From assembly GCF_020144665.1 (NCBI RefSeq), contig NZ_JAAHBQ010000018.1, positions 1-64,000 of the forward strand: a stretch of 64,000 nt of DNA. The letters are read 5' to 3'. Source of the DNA: Oscillatoria salina IIICB1 (lineage in GTDB: Bacteria > Cyanobacteriota > Cyanobacteriia > Cyanobacteriales > SIO1D9). Within the stretch, counting starts at the first letter, position 1, and every line of letters begins with the position of its first letter. The notes under the pieces were generated by a model that made no database searches, was not told the DNA's origin, and worked only from the letters and a program-made list of their open reading frames with translations. The translations under genes were made by a program, and so were the position numbers. This document shows positions 63,570 to 64,000 of this stretch, piece by piece.

Positions 63570-64000
63570 TTACCCTTGAGCCGCCCGCGATTTTTGCAAT
63601 CTTTGCTGCAAGCGACTTTTACCCGCCGAGATTTTTTTCACCAATTCAGGACTTTTTTGTGGCTCAGTTTTTGCTTGAGAAGCTTCACTTAAATATTTAG
63701 CTAAAGCCTTAATTTTCGGATACTTAAATAAATCGACTAATGAAATATATTTTACCTCATCTGGTAATATTTTCTGCAAATTATTGTAAACTTTGGCGAT
63801 CGATAAAGAATTGCCACCAATTTCAAAGAAATGATCGTTAACGCCAATTTTTTCTAAGTTTAAAACTTCTTGCCAAACAGCAGTAATTGTTTGTTCGAGA
63901 TGATTCTGAGGTGCGACATAAGTAGCTTGAAAATCTTGTAGGAAACTGTCAGGATGAGGAAGTGCGCGACGGTCTACTTTTCCATTTGCTGAGAGAGGTA
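63570..64000 (-). CDS. NRPS C-terminal A-PCP fragment (cut by the window edge)
   Basis: This is the last 142 residues of an NRPS whose start lies beyond the window. It begins at the A10 motif (PLSANGKVDRRALP) of an adenylation domain. Then comes a PCP with FFEIGGNSLSIAKVYNNL and a charged tail (KKISAGKSRLQQRLQKSR) that may dock to the next enzyme. The substrate pocket is outside the window, so the amino acid is unknown. It lies 98 bases upstream of the KR-containing PKS on the same strand and feeds it. The cluster therefore continues upstream. Confidence 0.93.
   Translation of the reverse strand, partial: PLSANGKVDRRALPHPDSFLQDFQATYVAPQNHLEQTITAVWQEVLNLEKIGVNDHFFEIGGNSLSIAKVYNNLQKILPDEVKYISLVDLFKYPKIKALAKYLSEASQAKTEPQKSPELVKKISAGKSRLQQRLQKSRAAQG

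Overview
The window looks like a piece of a cyanobacterial chromosome, probably filamentous. It is rich in the HIP1 octamer GCGATCGC and in cyanobacterial short dispersed repeats. It also carries typical cyanobacterial genes: an AMIN-domain TonB receptor, FutA-type ferric binding protein, LL-diaminopimelate aminotransferase and a XisI remnant. No rRNA, tRNA or CRISPR array was seen.

Region 1 (1-5319) holds housekeeping genes: an SPFH/slipin protein, a GHL10-like glycosidase, a methylenetetrahydrofolate reductase, trpS and a small unknown. Region 2 (5475-10420) is a compact nitric-oxide island: methyltransferase, cupin, Crp/Fnr regulator, an unknown protein and a quinol-dependent NO reductase. 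Region 3 (10710-24531) holds a lipoprotein, a 1399-residue sensor kinase, dapL, an orphan CopG antitoxin beside a GNAT fragment, futA, dprA, a CHAT-like relic, and a TonB-type protein followed by a MORN-repeat protein.

Region 4 (24983 to beyond 64000, all on the minus strand) is a hybrid NRPS-PKS cluster that leaves the window at its upstream end. In transcription order the line is: A-PCP (partial); PKS KS-AT-KR-ACP; a four-gene hydroxymalonyl-ACP-type cassette (FkbK, FkbJ, FkbI and FkbH homologues); NRPS Cy-A-PCP with a cysteine signature; PKS KS-AT; ACP-aminotransferase-C-A-PCP with a beta-alanine-like signature; a PLP decarboxylase; two tandem methyltransferases; PKS KS-AT-ACP; NRPS C-A-PCP-TE with a second beta-alanine-like signature. 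It continues directly into an AMIN-TonB receptor, an RhtX/FptX/AmpG-like MFS carrier, a cytochrome P450, a type II thioesterase and a MATE exporter.

A thiazoline-forming assembly line next to an outer-membrane receptor and an FptX-like carrier suggests a metallophore (siderophore-like) made, exported and re-imported by one gene set. TonB and futA lie close by. The product is unknown to me. The inferred in-window backbone is X, a reduced (possibly 2-oxygenated) ketide, thiazoline, a beta-amino ketide, beta-alanine, an unreduced ketide, a second beta-alanine-like unit, then release.

A second theme is repeat invasion of this cluster. All three PKS proteins carry translated copies of intergenic repeats in the KS-AT linker. 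A 21-bp minisatellite is translated inside a condensation domain. Repeat arrays also touch the ends of transport and thioesterase genes.
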